Shown: positions 11,034 to 21,832 of the stretch, piece after piece
Numbering within the stretch: position 1 is the first letter of the stretch
How the letters are laid out: every line of letters starts with the position of its first letter
DNA from: Actinomycetota bacterium
GTDB taxonomy: Bacteria; Actinomycetota; Acidimicrobiia; Acidimicrobiales; Ilumatobacteraceae
Assembly (NCBI GenBank): GCA_017853375.1
Contig: JAFMJP010000004.1
Coordinates: forward strand, 1-39,623
Reading direction: 5' to 3'
DNA length: 39,623 nucleotides
The notes under the pieces: model-generated
The model's database searches: none
Told to the model about the DNA's origin: nothing
What the model saw: the letters and a program-made list of their open reading frames with translations, nothing else
Translations under genes and position numbers: made by a program

Positions 11034-13523
11034 CTAGGTCGTCGTTCGTCGGGACGTGCGGCGCCAGCGCACCAGCACTGCGATGCCACCGATGGAAAGC
11101 ACGTACGCCAACACGTCGAGGAAGGACCACCCGAAACTCAGCTTCACTTCGTTGTCGGTGGGCACCACCACCATCATGTTCGGTGCGATCCGGTACGGAC
11201 CCTTCGCGCCGGACACGCTCCAATTCGGGAAGTAGCTCGTTCGAACCAGAATTGGTGTACCAACTTTGTCCACGCGGAACGACACGCTGCTTCGTCCTTG
11301 CACCACGTCAGTGACCGTTGCCAATTCGGTGTTCACCACGGAGATCGGCTCGCTCGGGACCACTACATCAACACGACGCGCCGAATCGTCGGGCTCCCCG
11401 ATTCGGCGGTTGAAATCGATGCCCACCGAGATGCGTTGCCATTCATCCGGACCGTCGGCAGCCGGCATCGCCACCCAATCGTTGGGATTTTGGAACCAGC
11501 TCGTTCCGACTTCCAGCCAACGCTCCTTTGCGTCGTCCTGGTGGGCCATCGAAGATTCGGCGTCGCTACGCGACCCGACCACCACCGGCTGCACTGCAAG
11601 CGGCACCACCAAGTCACTGGCCTCCACCTGATAAATCACCCACGGTCCACTGCGCGCGATCTCGCGCAATGCAGGTTGTGCCGAAGCTTCACGAATTGCC
11701 TCGGGCGTGAAGCCCATGTAGTAACGCACCCCGAGCTCCTGCAGATAGCGCACACCGAGTGCCGCATTGTTGTCGTCGTATCGCAACTCTCGCACGGGGT
11801 TGCTGCTCTGCTTCGACATCGCGGCAGCAGCAATGAAGTGGTACGGCGTGGTACCCGACGCTTCGAAGAAGAGTCCTTCCATGCTGCCGATGCAGCCGTC
11901 CGTCCAGTGGGGCAACAGCATGAGTCCCATCGTGGTGCCGTACTTGTTGAGCTCGCCGTTGTTCTCCCACAACGCGCGACCACAGCCATAACGAGGGTCT
12001 TTGCCGATCTGCGCCATGGTTTCCACGAGCGTTCGATATTCGCCGTACGCGTTCTTGCCTTCGTATCCCGTGAAGTTCCAGCGTGCCCAGCCGTCGACGA
12101 AACCGTCGTTGGAAGCAGGAACACTGAACGGACCGACGCCGTACCGCTGACCACCGTCCTGCGCGGTGCGTATCGAACCGAATGGCAACTCTTGGAAACG
12201 GAACCCGATGATGCCGATACAGATCAACGACACTGCACATGCGGTGGCGATGTTGAAGTTCAGCCGTCCACGTGGAGACGGCGCCAGCACGTGTTCTTCA
12301 CCGGTTTTGGCCACACGAGCAGCGGTGAATTCCAAATTGGCGAATCGCGCCACCGCCACCACGACTTCGTAGATGCCCACCATCATCAGCATGTAACGCA
12401 GGAGATAGAAGAACGGGAGGATTCGCGGATTCCACAACAACCCGATGATCGGCAAACTCTCCCGCGCGACGAACACCCCGATGGCAAGTACCACTCCGTA
12501 GATTCCCAACCACGACCCGACGTTGTTGCGCCGCCACAGCGCCGACAAGAACCCGATCACCGCGAATCCGGTGATGAGCACGTCGAACACGGAGTGCAAA
12601 GGGAAGAACATGTCGATGAACGACTCGCTGTAGCCGGTCGGCTGCGGTTCGTACTTCATGTCGGTCATGAAGGAGTGGTTGAGCACGAACGGCACCACCC
12701 AAAATGCCGAGAGCAAGATCGCAGTTCCGATGACGGGAACACCGAACTTCCACTTGGCGGACTCACGATGCATCGCCAAGATCAGGAGATACCCGAGGAA
12801 CACGAACAACAAGACGATGCCATGGCTCAACGCAGCCAACGCCAGCAACACCGTGGATGCGATTCGGTACCGGCCGGTCTCCAATCCGCGAATGAACACC
12901 CCGAATCCGAGTACCGAGAACGCAAGCGATATGGAAAAGGAGAACTCCCCTGCCATGGTGGAGGCGATGTTGCCGCCGTAGATGGTGAAACTTTCATCGA
13001 ACAAAAACACCGTGCTCGCAACCACGAAGAGTTCGGGAATCGGAAATGCCAAGCGCGCCAACTTGGCGAACAGCCACGTGCACAGTGGCAGTGCAACGAG
13101 TCCGGCAATGGCCACCAACTTCAATGCAATGCCGTACGGCAACAGCACATCGAGAGCCAGGATGAAGAGCGCCGGCACCACCATGTAGAAGCGATAGATC
13201 GGCAGGCCGGCATACCAATCGTTGCTCCAACCAGACAAACGAAACGACGTGAGCAGATGGTCGCGTAGATACGCGGGTCCGTACACGTGGGCACCCATGT
13301 CACCGCCCGTCGGCGTGTTGTTGCGGAAAATCAACGACGGCTGCAGCGTGAGAAACACCATCAAGGTGGTGACGAAGACGATGACGGCGGCGAAGATCAG
13401 CTTCGTGCGACGTTCGAAGTAGATCGCCTCACGAGGTGACACCACTCGGCGCTGATCGAGTACGTCGTCGGCGAGATCAACCGAGCTGTCGTCAGTGATG
13501 GTGCCGTCGGTGGGGTTCGTCAT
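11034..13523 (-). CDS. Large polytopic membrane protein, PTPS-related / GT-C-like
   Basis: 829 aa with many TM segments; NNTPTGGDMGAHVYGPAYLRDHLL...GWSNDWYAGLPIYRFYMVVPAL fits the '6-pyruvoyl-tetrahydropterin synthase related' membrane family. Confidence 0.7.
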   Translation of the reverse strand: MTNPTDGTITDDSSVDLADDVLDQRRVVSPREAIYFERRTKLIFAAVIVFVTTLMVFLTLQPSLIFRNNTPTGGDMGAHVYGPAYLRDHLLTSFRLSGWSNDWYAGLPIYRFYMVVPALFILALDVLLPYGIALKLVAIAGLVALPLCTWLFAKLARLAFPIPELFVVASTVFLFDESFTIYGGNIASTMAGEFSFSISLAFSVLGFGVFIRGLETGRYRIASTVLLALAALSHGIVLLFVFLGYLLILAMHRESAKWKFGVPVIGTAILLSAFWVVPFVLNHSFMTDMKYEPQPTGYSESFIDMFFPLHSVFDVLITGFAVIGFLSALWRRNNVGSWLGIYGVVLAIGVFVARESLPIIGLLWNPRILPFFYLLRYMLMMVGIYEVVVAVARFANLEFTAARVAKTGEEHVLAPSPRGRLNFNIATACAVSLICIGIIGFRFQELPFGSIRTAQDGGQRYGVGPFSVPASNDGFVDGWARWNFTGYEGKNAYGEYRTLVETMAQIGKDPRYGCGRALWENNGELNKYGTTMGLMLLPHWTDGCIGSMEGLFFEASGTTPYHFIAAAAMSKQSSNPVRELRYDDNNAALGVRYLQELGVRYYMGFTPEAIREASAQPALREIARSGPWVIYQVEASDLVVPLAVQPVVVGSRSDAESSMAHQDDAKERWLEVGTSWFQNPNDWVAMPAADGPDEWQRISVGIDFNRRIGEPDDSARRVDVVVPSEPISVVNTELATVTDVVQGRSSVSFRVDKVGTPILVRTSYFPNWSVSGAKGPYRIAPNMMVVVPTDNEVKLSFGWSFLDVLAYVLSIGGIAVLVRWRRTSRRTTT

Positions 13524-13541
13524 GCGGGTAGCGAATGCTGC

Positions 13542-14324
13542 TCAGGTCAGGGCAAGGAATGCCAGCCCCGTGGCATTGAACGCTAGGTGGGCGATCACCG
13601 GCATGCCAAGGCGTCGCGTCATGTGGAATGCAATTCCCAATACCAGCGCAAACGCAAACAGCCCCGGTAGTTCCGCCACCCGCCCATGGATACCCGCAAA
13701 CCACGCCGCCGTGATGAGGATGGCGACGACATCGTTGATTCGGCTCCGCAGTCCGGCCTGCAAAAAGCCGCGGTACACCAGCTCTTCCACGAGAGGAGCG
13801 CCGATCACCACGATGAGCCCGAGTACCACCAGCCAAGGCCCGCGCGCAGAGTCATAGAGCGTGCGTGCTCGGTCCTCCACGTTTTCCGTATTGAACGTGT
13901 CGGGAAACCAGGTACGAAACGGCCATGTCACCAACCCGACCAGCAACACCTGCGACAGTACGCCGATGGGCACTCCCCACAGATCCACCACGCGAAACCG
14001 GAACGAGAAGTCGTCGAGAAACGAACCCGTGCCTGCGCGACGCGAAAATACGACGAGCAGCACTACTTGTGGTATCCACAGCGAGAGAGCGCCCGCCAAC
14101 AAGAACCAGTCGGGTTGCCGACTGACGTCCTCGGAGATGTCGAATGCCGCAACGAGAAACACCTGGAGTGCCGTTGCCGCGACATAGGCAGCGATCCATC
14201 CACCAATGAGCCACGCGAAGGTGTAACGCACCCGCGAAGTTGCCGCGTGCGGCACCTCGTGAGCAAACACCCGTTGACCATACGGTCGTTCCCCGAACGG
14301 AGGGTCCCACGGGGGGCGAGACAT
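13542..14324 (-). CDS. CPBP family intramembrane metalloprotease
   Basis: EELVYRGFLQAGLRSR and later AFHMTRRLGMPVIAHLAFNATG (EExxxR and HxxxN Abi/CPBP motifs); multiple TM helices. Confidence 0.88.
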   Translation of the reverse strand: MSRPPWDPPFGERPYGQRVFAHEVPHAATSRVRYTFAWLIGGWIAAYVAATALQVFLVAAFDISEDVSRQPDWFLLAGALSLWIPQVVLLVVFSRRAGTGSFLDDFSFRFRVVDLWGVPIGVLSQVLLVGLVTWPFRTWFPDTFNTENVEDRARTLYDSARGPWLVVLGLIVVIGAPLVEELVYRGFLQAGLRSRINDVVAILITAAWFAGIHGRVAELPGLFAFALVLGIAFHMTRRLGMPVIAHLAFNATGLAFLALT

Positions 14325-14329
14325 GCCGT

Positions 14330-14560
14330 TCAGCCGGCGAGTTGACTGGGCAACACCACCCGGAAACGGTTGCGACGATCCTCCAGGCGCCAGCCACTCG
14401 GCGCCGCGAAACGTTGACCGTGCTTCTCACAGAGGTCATAGGCATGCGGGTCGGCACTCTCACTCATGTCGTCGATCCAGACCGTGGCAGTCGCGTATTG
14501 ATAGGTCAGCGTCATGGTGGCGGTGTCGTTGCAACAGGCTCGCGAACAATGACGACGCAT
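14330..14560 (-). CDS. DUF3499 family protein
   Basis: RRHCSRACCNDTATMTLTYQYATATVWI...DPHAYDLCEKHGQRFAAPSGWRLEDRR. Confidence 0.85.
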   Translation of the reverse strand: MRRHCSRACCNDTATMTLTYQYATATVWIDDMSESADPHAYDLCEKHGQRFAAPSGWRLEDRRNRFRVVLPSQLAG

Positions 14561-14566
14561 GTGACC

Positions 14567-14572
14567 AAAGTA
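14567..14572 (-). promoter_or_regulatory. Candidate -10 (TACTTT) of DUF3499 gene, 6 nt before ATG; leaderless
   Basis: Minus strand TACTTT-GGTCAC-ATG. Confidence 0.45.
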
Positions 14573-14619
14573 CCGATTTTGCGCGGGTTATCGGTGGATA
14601 CCTCGTGCACCACACGCCT

Positions 14620-14625
14620 TAGCAT
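14620..14625 (+). promoter_or_regulatory. Candidate -10 (TAGCAT) of ftsH, 6 nt before ATG; leaderless
   Basis: TAGCAT-GACCCC-ATG. Confidence 0.45.
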
Positions 14626-14631
14626 GACCCC

Positions 14632-16587
14632 ATGGCGAACCTTCCCCCACCGCCCCCACCACCACCTTCGCGTCGCCCCAAGTTCTCGCGCGACAAGTTC
14701 CGTCCGTCAGGCGACGGCGAGAAACCAGGTATGCCCCGTTGGGCCGTATGGGCACTCATCGCCGTGGCGGTTGCCCTGTTCATCGGGCCGCGACTCATGC
14801 CCTCGGTCGAACGCACGCGATTGTCGTACACCGAATTCCTGGAGTTGGTCGAACGTGGCGACGTTCGCAAGGTGACCATCAACAACCTCAACAATGAGAT
14901 CACGGGAACGTTGGACGATGCCCGCGAATTCGTCACCACCGGAGCCAACAACCTGTCCGATGCAGACGAACAATTGCTGAAGAGCAAGGGAGTCGATTAC
15001 GACTTCTCCACGCCGCAAGGCAACTTCTTCACCAATCTGATCCCCATCCTGTTGCCGTTCTTCCTCATCATGGCGTTCTTCATCTGGATGCAACGTCGCG
15101 CAATGGGCCAAGCCGGCAACATCATGTCGATCGGCCGGAGTCGCGCCAAGCCGTACCAAGCCGACAAACCCTCCACCACGTTCGCCGACGTTGCGGGCTA
15201 CGAAGGTGTCAAGCAAGAGATCCGAGAAGTCGTCGACTTCCTCAAGATGCCCGAACGCTTCAAGGAAATCGGAGCCCGCGTTCCCAAAGGCGTGTTGCTG
15301 GTCGGACCTCCAGGCACCGGAAAGACGCTGTTTGCACGTGCCGTAGCAGGCGAAGCTGGCGTTGGATTCCTTTCCGTCACCGGCTCGGACTTCATGGAAA
15401 TGTTCGTCGGCGTTGGTGCATCCCGCGTCCGAGACCTGTTCCAGCAAGCCCGCAAGATGGGACGAGCAATCATCTTCATCGACGAAATCGACTCGATCGG
15501 ACGCAAGCGCGGTGCCGGTTTGGGCGGCGGTCACGATGAACGCGAACAGACACTCAACCAGATGTTGTCGGAGATGGACGGATTCGAAACGTCAGAAGGC
15601 ATCGTGGTCATGGCCGCAACGAACCGACCCGACATTCTCGATGCCGCGCTCCTGCGCCCCGGTCGGTTCGACCGACAGATCATCGTTCCACTCCCCGAGG
15701 CCGAAGAGCGCTTGGCAATCCTCAAGGTGCACTCGACCGGCAAGAAGATGGGCGCCGATGTCGACCTCGAAACCACCGCCAAAGCCACACCCGGAATGAG
15801 CGGTGCCGACCTCAGCAACCTGGTGAACGAAGCAGCTCTCATCGCAGTGCGCCGCGGCTCCACCCACATCGAACGAATCGATTTCGAGAATGCCCGCGAT
15901 CGCGTGGTCATGGGTGCACGCCGTGAAAGTTTGGCGCTCAACGCCGAAGAAAAGCGCGCCGTCGCCTACCACGAGGGTGGTCATGCGGTGCTCTCCACCG
16001 TGCTCCCCAACAGCGATCCGCTGCACAAAGTGACCATCCTGCCTCGCGGCATGGCCCTTGGTATCACGTGGAGCCTGCCCGAAGAGCGGCACACCTATTC
16101 ACGCGAGTACTTCCAAGACATGATTTGCAAGGCGATGGGTGGTCGTGTTGCGGAGTCCATCGTGTTCGACAGTCTCAACAGCGGTGCTGCCAACGATCTC
16201 GAGCAGGCCACCTCCATCGCCCGCCGAATGGTGCGCGAATGGGGCATGAGTGACGCCGTTGGTCCCATGGCATGGTCCGGTCAACAACAGGTGTTCCTCG
16301 GCGAAGACCTCATGACCTCGGGTCGTGAATACAGCGACGAAACCGCCAAGAAAATCGACGACGAAACGGCACGCATCCTGCGCGAGCAAGAAGAGCGGGC
16401 ACGCGTCACGCTGACGAAGCATCGCCGTGGACTCGATCTCGTGGCTGCTGCATTGCTCGAACACGAAACCATCGACGGCGCCACCGTGGCACGGCTCATT
16501 CAAGAGGGTTTGGGTGCGCCCAACATCCACGAAAAGACGCCGGAAACATCACCGGACGCCGCCGATCGCAAACACGAGCGCGACTAG
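14632..16587 (+). CDS. ftsH: ATP-dependent zinc metalloprotease FtsH
   Basis: [46 protein letters not shown], zinc site [12 protein letters not shown]-terminal TM and run of eight prolines. Confidence 0.97.
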   Translation: MANLPPPPPPPPSRRPKFSRDKFRPSGDGEKPGMPRWAVWALIAVAVALFIGPRLMPSVERTRLSYTEFLELVERGDVRKVTINNLNNEITGTLDDAREFVTTGANNLSDADEQLLKSKGVDYDFSTPQGNFFTNLIPILLPFFLIMAFFIWMQRRAMGQAGNIMSIGRSRAKPYQADKPSTTFADVAGYEGVKQEIREVVDFLKMPERFKEIGARVPKGVLLVGPPGTGKTLFARAVAGEAGVGFLSVTGSDFMEMFVGVGASRVRDLFQQARKMGRAIIFIDEIDSIGRKRGAGLGGGHDEREQTLNQMLSEMDGFETSEGIVVMAATNRPDILDAALLRPGRFDRQIIVPLPEAEERLAILKVHSTGKKMGADVDLETTAKATPGMSGADLSNLVNEAALIAVRRGSTHIERIDFENARDRVVMGARRESLALNAEEKRAVAYHEGGHAVLSTVLPNSDPLHKVTILPRGMALGITWSLPEERHTYSREYFQDMICKAMGGRVAESIVFDSLNSGAANDLEQATSIARRMVREWGMSDAVGPMAWSGQQQVFLGEDLMTSGREYSDETAKKIDDETARILREQEERARVTLTKHRRGLDLVAAALLEHETIDGATVARLIQEGLGAPNIHEKTPETSPDAADRKHERD

Positions 16588-17072
16588 GGCTCGTGTCGTT
16601 CGCACTGCGCTGCGGGTAACTGCGGATCGCGGCATCGCGCCATTGCCGCCCACAGATCGGTCGCACTCACCGGGCCAAGATGTCCGTAGAGCACGACCCC
16701 TTCCGAATTGGCGATCACCAGCGTGGGCACTGCGTCGATTCGATAGCGGTCATGCAGTAGCCGATCTCGTACGTACTCCACTTCTTGTACCGCCACTTCC
16801 CTGCTGGCAAGCACCGAGGCCTTGCGTGACACGTCTGCACACGCCGAACAGGTCGCGGAAGTAAACACCACCACGATCCACGGCATCCGGGGCGAGTCGA
16901 AGTCGGCACGATCGAGCTGGGCCGGAACTTCGCCGCGAGGTTGCGTTGGTGCGGCCGTGGTCTTTCGTCGGCGCCACGTCACCATGACTGCCGTGATGAC
17001 CACCGCAACGATTGCGCCGATGCGCAGCAGCAACTCCGAGCCGTCACCGAGCGCCACCACCGCATTCGTCAC
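16584..17072 (-). CDS. Membrane-anchored thioredoxin-like protein
   Basis: N-terminal TM (LLLRIGAIVAVVITAVMVTW), then WIVVVFTSATCSACADVSRKA...RYRIDAVPTLVIANSEG with CxxC and cis-Pro. GTG start overlaps upstream stop (GTGA). Confidence 0.82.
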   Translation of the reverse strand: MTNAVVALGDGSELLLRIGAIVAVVITAVMVTWRRRKTTAAPTQPRGEVPAQLDRADFDSPRMPWIVVVFTSATCSACADVSRKASVLASREVAVQEVEYVRDRLLHDRYRIDAVPTLVIANSEGVVLYGHLGPVSATDLWAAMARCRDPQLPAAQCERHEP

Positions 17073-18553
17073 GGTGTGCTCGATTCCACCACGGCGATGA
17101 GAGGCGCCACGCCATTCACCGGCTGCTTGGGACCGCGAGGCACCCGACGCTGCACCACCACCGGCTCGTTGGCAATCACCGATACCGCCGACGTGGCGGT
17201 TTCGGCACCAAGTTGCACGCTCGTGCTGGCACCGGGTGCGAGCGACACTTCTTCGTAGCCGGTGACCGCAACGTTGCCGGCTGGCCCCAAGTACGTCACC
17301 CGAAACGTTGCAGGCTGTGATCCCGGGTTGAACACCCGAATCGAATCGCCCACATCGACGGCCACTCCCGCAGGCGCAATCCACGATGTGGCCGCACGCG
17401 GTGCACCAAGCAACACGGCACTGGCCACGTTCTTGCCCTGTTCGCGAGTGGTCACACGCTCGATCACCACACCATCGGCAGCACCGGCACCTGCAAGTGC
17501 GGCAACTGCCGAAACGATCACGGAATACCTGCCCTCCGGCAACGCGGTCAAACCCGCCGGCGCAAACTTGGTGACACGCTTTGCCGACGCCGTGACCACG
17601 ATGGGATCGATTGCCACACCGTCATCACCCGCGATGATGAAGGTGAGTTGCTGATCGCTCGTGGAGGGGTTGTAGATGACGTACTCTTCGGCAACTCCGG
17701 CTGCTTTTTCTCCGTCGGCAAAAAACCAACGACTACCCGTCAGCGACGACGCCAACGACATGGTGTACCCCAACCGGCCGCGTCCCAGATAGTGCTGCGA
17801 GCGCCCGACCACCACTCGACCGACCGAAGCACGAACCGAGACTGCGGCAATCGCCTCGTTGCGGGCATCGAGCGATGCGAGGTCGAACACGCGCACGGAC
17901 TCGGGCGGAATCACCACCCCCTTCAACGACTGCGGGCTACGTTCGCCAATCGAAGTCACGAAGGAAATGTCGAGGATCGCAGAATCCAACGAGGGATTCG
18001 TGACCACCACGTTGTCGATGCTGTCGGCTCCGGTGAATCCATCCGCAAGATGCCAAGAACCCGCCGGCGCCGAAGCACATGATGCAACTGCATTGCCGGC
18101 GCGATGCGTCGTGCGCTGCTCCACCGCCACGGCCGCACCCTGCGACTCCACGAGTGCCGACACGAACGGCGATGACACCCCGGCGAGTGCATCAACTTCC
18201 AGACTGGAGCGAGCCGGCACCGCGAATCGTTGTTGGCGTGCAGCTCCATCGACGAAGAAGCGCGTGATGGTTCCGCCCACGGGTGTCTCGCCAGCGTTGG
18301 CGATGATCAGCGAACCACCGATGGAATCGTCGTTTCCTACCACGCCAGGACAAAACCACGTGGATGCCTTCGCGTCGCGACGAAACTCCGGCACCGACGA
18401 CGGCCCAGCATCGACGTTCTCGGCGTCACCGATGGGACGACGATCCACGAACACCAGCGCTACGGCAATCATCACTGCCAGCCCCACCACCACGATCTGT
18501 CGCGTCCGTCCAATGGCGCGACTCGCGAGGGATGTCGAACGGCGTTGAGCCAT
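17069..18553 (-). CDS. DUF5719-like membrane-anchored extracytoplasmic protein
   Basis: Single N-terminal TM and repeated beta-rich segments (STWFCPGVVGNDDSIGGSLIIANAGETPVGGTIT; GSRWFFADGEKAAGVAEEYVIYNPSTSDQQLTF). Lies between GT2 and thioredoxin-like genes with ATGA overlap. Confidence 0.75.
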   Translation of the reverse strand: MAQRRSTSLASRAIGRTRQIVVVGLAVMIAVALVFVDRRPIGDAENVDAGPSSVPEFRRDAKASTWFCPGVVGNDDSIGGSLIIANAGETPVGGTITRFFVDGAARQQRFAVPARSSLEVDALAGVSSPFVSALVESQGAAVAVEQRTTHRAGNAVASCASAPAGSWHLADGFTGADSIDNVVVTNPSLDSAILDISFVTSIGERSPQSLKGVVIPPESVRVFDLASLDARNEAIAAVSVRASVGRVVVGRSQHYLGRGRLGYTMSLASSLTGSRWFFADGEKAAGVAEEYVIYNPSTSDQQLTFIIAGDDGVAIDPIVVTASAKRVTKFAPAGLTALPEGRYSVIVSAVAALAGAGAADGVVIERVTTREQGKNVASAVLLGAPRAATSWIAPAGVAVDVGDSIRVFNPGSQPATFRVTYLGPAGNVAVTGYEEVSLAPGASTSVQLGAETATSAVSVIANEPVVVQRRVPRGPKQPVNGVAPLIAVVESSTP

Positions 18554-21500
18554 CACAACACGACCTTTCGATCGTCGTCTCCACGCAACGAGACCTCCAC
18601 CACCTCCCGAGCCGCACGAACACGGCCACGGAATCGACTCGGATTGAACGTAACTCCCAGCACCACCAACCACAGCGCCAGCTGCAGCACGATGAGCGCA
18701 CGGTGGGCAACGGAGGACCGTAGACGAATTTCTGCACCGCCGGTGAGCGGCGCATCGAACGCGGTGGTTGCACCGAAGGCCACTCGAGGCGCGATTCGCG
18801 CCCCCTCAACCGACATTTCCCAGCGTTGGGAGAACGGCACTGCGAGGTGCAGCGTGCCCGACAGGGAATCACCCTCCACCACGCGATCGGCACTGAATCC
18901 GGAAGCGAACGTCGCACGATTCACCAACGGACCTGCCAACAAGTTGGCCTCCAATGCCTGACGGCTGGCAACCGCGGATTGCTCATCGAGCACGCTCGCG
19001 GTGGGTAGTGCAGCCATGTTCTCGAATATCACCAAGTCCGTTGCGGTGTACACGCGCCGCAAGTCGAGCTGGTCGGCCAGATGCGCGACCACCCCGTCAC
19101 CGATGGCGCCACTCGCCGGGACATCGCGCGAATACCACGTCGAGTCGCGCAAAGGAACCACCACGAAGCGAACGGACAACGGCGCCAACAATCGGCCGGC
19201 GCGCAACGATTCGCCGGTCAGCAACACGTCGACGGCACGCGCCAATGCATCGGACATCGCCGTGGGGCTGGAGGCCAAGAGATCGACTCCCGTTGGACCA
19301 CCGTCACGCAACACGCCGTACGCGACATCGCCCCCGCGTGCCGACACTGCGGCGACCGGCAGTAGGCGCGGGTCCCCGACGTACATCACGTAGTAGTCGC
19401 CGTCGGTGTCGGCAGGCAGTTGCGTTACCAGCTGACTGAGGGTTGCATTCGGTTGCGACCAGCGACCATTTGCAGCAACGACCATGGTCGGCACGATGAC
19501 CACACCGATCATCGCAATGGACAGACCCGCAAGAAGTTGGCGCCACGTGAATACGCCCGCACGACCATCGACGAACGCCGCAAAAGCTGCAGTTGCAGAG
19601 ATACACACGCCCAACGACACCAACGTTGCCAACATCAGTGGCTCCGGCAACGCAATGCCGAGCAGCCCGTGTTCCACCAACAGACTCATCAACAAGGGCA
19701 GCGCAACGAGCAGCATGGCACGCGTCGCCCAGCCGGAACGCGCTCCGCGCACCACCAGCAGCATCAACACGACGGGAACGTACGCAGCCAACAACACATA
19801 GCGCCACACCACGTTGTCGACGCCGAGTGTCATGACATCCAGCAGCGTTCGACCAGTAACCGGCTCACCCACCCCGACGAGCGCCACCCACCAATCACCG
19901 TCGACGAACCGAGTCGACCATGGCAAGTGCAGCACCATCGCCCCAACGATCGCCGCACACATCGAGCCGACCAACCAGCCAGAGGCCCTTGCCGGTGTCG
20001 GCGTCAACGACGCCGCCACTGCAAGCGACACTGCAAGGACTGCAACGATCACCAACATCGCCGGGGCAAACGTGCTGGCAATTGCCACCACCAGCAGCAG
20101 CGAGGCCACGAGCTGTGATCGACGTCCCCCGGTCGGGCGAACCGATGTCTCACGACTCAGGCCAGATTCATCACGACCAAGCCCGGCAATTCGTCGTGAA
20201 AAGTCCAACACCCACGGAGCAAGTGCCCACACGATCAATGCGTCACGACGACCGTCACGCACGGCGAGTACTCCCACGGGGAACGCTGCGTACACCACCG
20301 CAGCACACATCCGTGCATTCGCCCCACCGATGACTCCGCCCAACCTCCATGCGCCGATCGGACCAACGATCAACGAGCCCACCACCACCAGTGTGAGCAG
20401 TCCCGCCCACGAACCCAGCCATGCAATCCCGAGCACCGAGAGTGCTCCAACGAATGACGGCGCAGCACTCGGTGCGCCGAACCAACCGGGCGCCCAACCC
20501 GCCGAATACGCACGCAGCAATTCGAACGCAGTTGCATCAGCCGAAGCGAGCGGAACGAATTGCCCGATGTTGGCCACGCCGTTGAAGATGAAACTGCGGC
20601 TTCCGAACAACACGACGAGAAGTACTGCAATGCCCACCAACGAAACGCCTCGTGACGTCGGGGCAAGCGCCTGCCCAACTGCGGGTGCTTCGGACGTGGT
20701 GAGTTCGCGAAGAGCCCGACGGTGACGTGCGAACGACGCCAATCTGGCGCTGGATCGCAATTGCAAACCAATCACTTCGCTGCCCGGAACGCGGCGCAGC
20801 GGCTTCAGCGTTCTGCGCCGAGCGGCCACGGCGGGAACGTCCACCACCAATGCGCCGATTGCACGCAATGCAGCGAGCCCGCGCCGATACCGACCGTTGA
20901 ACAGCCCCAAGACGGTGTCGGCGAGGGCCTGCACGAGCAGACGCAACAACACCACGGGTAGCCGCGAGAGCGACGCGCATGACACCACCGTCCGGACACG
21001 ATGACGTTCGGCGCGAGCCTCGCCGCCAATCACGTTCGCGCGCACCGAGAAACCCCCGCGATGGCGCACCACCGCCGCCGGATTCACCATCACACGCGCA
21101 CCAAGCAGGTGAACGCGCCAGCAGATATCGAGCTCTTCACCGAGGAACGGAATCTGTGCCGCAAATCCGCCGATGTCACGAAATACGTCGTTTCGAACGA
21201 GCAAACACGCCGATGGCAGGGCAAAGGTGTCGCGTACGGCGTCGTGCTGTTCCTGATCGCGTTCACCCGGATCCACCACATCCACGAGGTAACCGGCACG
21301 ATCGGCATCGAGGCCCACGTGTTGCAGCACATCCGGCGAATCCCACTCCACCAACTTCGGCCCGATCACGGCTGCATTCGATCGAAATGCCTCCTCCACC
21401 AGCTGCGACACGGCGTCACTGCGCAGTGCGACATCGTCATGGAGGAACAAAAAGAAGCCGTCGCTCCCCTCCACCACACTGGTGACCTGATTGGCCACTG

Positions 21501-21744
21501 GGCCAAAGCCGGGGTTGCCCTCCACCTGACGCACCAATGCGTGAGGGAACTGCCCGTGGATGTGCTGGATGACCGCGGCATCAGTGGTGCTGGTAAGAAA
21601 GGCCACGAGCCGCACATCCGGGTAGTCCTGGGCGGCCAGACTGGCCAGCACCTCGGCGAACCACTCTCCAGGCTCATGGACGACCATGACCGCCACAACG
21701 GGTGGGGCGGCGTCGGTCGGGCGCTCCTCAACAGGGGTCGTCAC
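18553..21744 (-). CDS. Glycosyltransferase family 2 with C-terminal multi-TM domain
   Basis: VAVMVVHEPGEWFAEVLASLAAQDYPDVRLVAFL...GNPGFGPVANQV...FFLFLHDDVAL...GEELDICWRVHLLGARV, followed by many TM helices. GTG start. Confidence 0.87.
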   Translation of the reverse strand: MTTPVEERPTDAAPPVVAVMVVHEPGEWFAEVLASLAAQDYPDVRLVAFLTSTTDAAVIQHIHGQFPHALVRQVEGNPGFGPVANQVTSVVEGSDGFFLFLHDDVALRSDAVSQLVEEAFRSNAAVIGPKLVEWDSPDVLQHVGLDADRAGYLVDVVDPGERDQEQHDAVRDTFALPSACLLVRNDVFRDIGGFAAQIPFLGEELDICWRVHLLGARVMVNPAAVVRHRGGFSVRANVIGGEARAERHRVRTVVSCASLSRLPVVLLRLLVQALADTVLGLFNGRYRRGLAALRAIGALVVDVPAVAARRRTLKPLRRVPGSEVIGLQLRSSARLASFARHRRALRELTTSEAPAVGQALAPTSRGVSLVGIAVLLVVLFGSRSFIFNGVANIGQFVPLASADATAFELLRAYSAGWAPGWFGAPSAAPSFVGALSVLGIAWLGSWAGLLTLVVVGSLIVGPIGAWRLGGVIGGANARMCAAVVYAAFPVGVLAVRDGRRDALIVWALAPWVLDFSRRIAGLGRDESGLSRETSVRPTGGRRSQLVASLLLVVAIASTFAPAMLVIVAVLAVSLAVAASLTPTPARASGWLVGSMCAAIVGAMVLHLPWSTRFVDGDWWVALVGVGEPVTGRTLLDVMTLGVDNVVWRYVLLAAYVPVVLMLLVVRGARSGWATRAMLLVALPLLMSLLVEHGLLGIALPEPLMLATLVSLGVCISATAAFAAFVDGRAGVFTWRQLLAGLSIAMIGVVIVPTMVVAANGRWSQPNATLSQLVTQLPADTDGDYYVMYVGDPRLLPVAAVSARGGDVAYGVLRDGGPTGVDLLASSPTAMSDALARAVDVLLTGESLRAGRLLAPLSVRFVVVPLRDSTWYSRDVPASGAIGDGVVAHLADQLDLRRVYTATDLVIFENMAALPTASVLDEQSAVASRQALEANLLAGPLVNRATFASGFSADRVVEGDSLSGTLHLAVPFSQRWEMSVEGARIAPRVAFGATTAFDAPLTGGAEIRLRSSVAHRALIVLQLALWLVVLGVTFNPSRFRGRVRAAREVVEVSLRGDDDRKVVL

Positions 21745-21797
21745 GACGTCCCCATCCTACTGATGACGCATGCCACACACCGTCGCACGCACTGTGC

Positions 21798-21826
21798 TTG
21801 CAAAAGTTAGCACTCGTTGTTACGGT
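21798..21826 (+). promoter_or_regulatory. Candidate promoter TTGCAA-N17-TACGGT, 6 nt before ATG; leaderless
   Basis: -35 21798-21803, -10 21821-21826, ATG at 21833. Confidence 0.6.
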
Positions 21827-21832
21827 AACCAC

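Noticed and set aside
10791-13268. 825-aa + strand ORF
   Set aside because: Antisense to the 829-aa membrane protein and manB; His/Gln/Arg-rich shadow frame.
14853-14868. GAACGTGGCGACGTTC inside ftsH, LexA-like
   Set aside because: Half-sites separated by 8 nt instead of 4 and inside coding sequence.
21808-21816. TTAGCACTC, resembling one arm of a CIRCE (HrcA) operator
   Set aside because: The required GAGTGCTAA arm nine bases away is absent, so only a half-site; treated as promoter spacer sequence.
21819-21829. GTTACGGTAAC near-palindrome at the 112-aa gene start
   Set aside because: Overlaps the predicted -10 and is short; not enough to call an operator separately.
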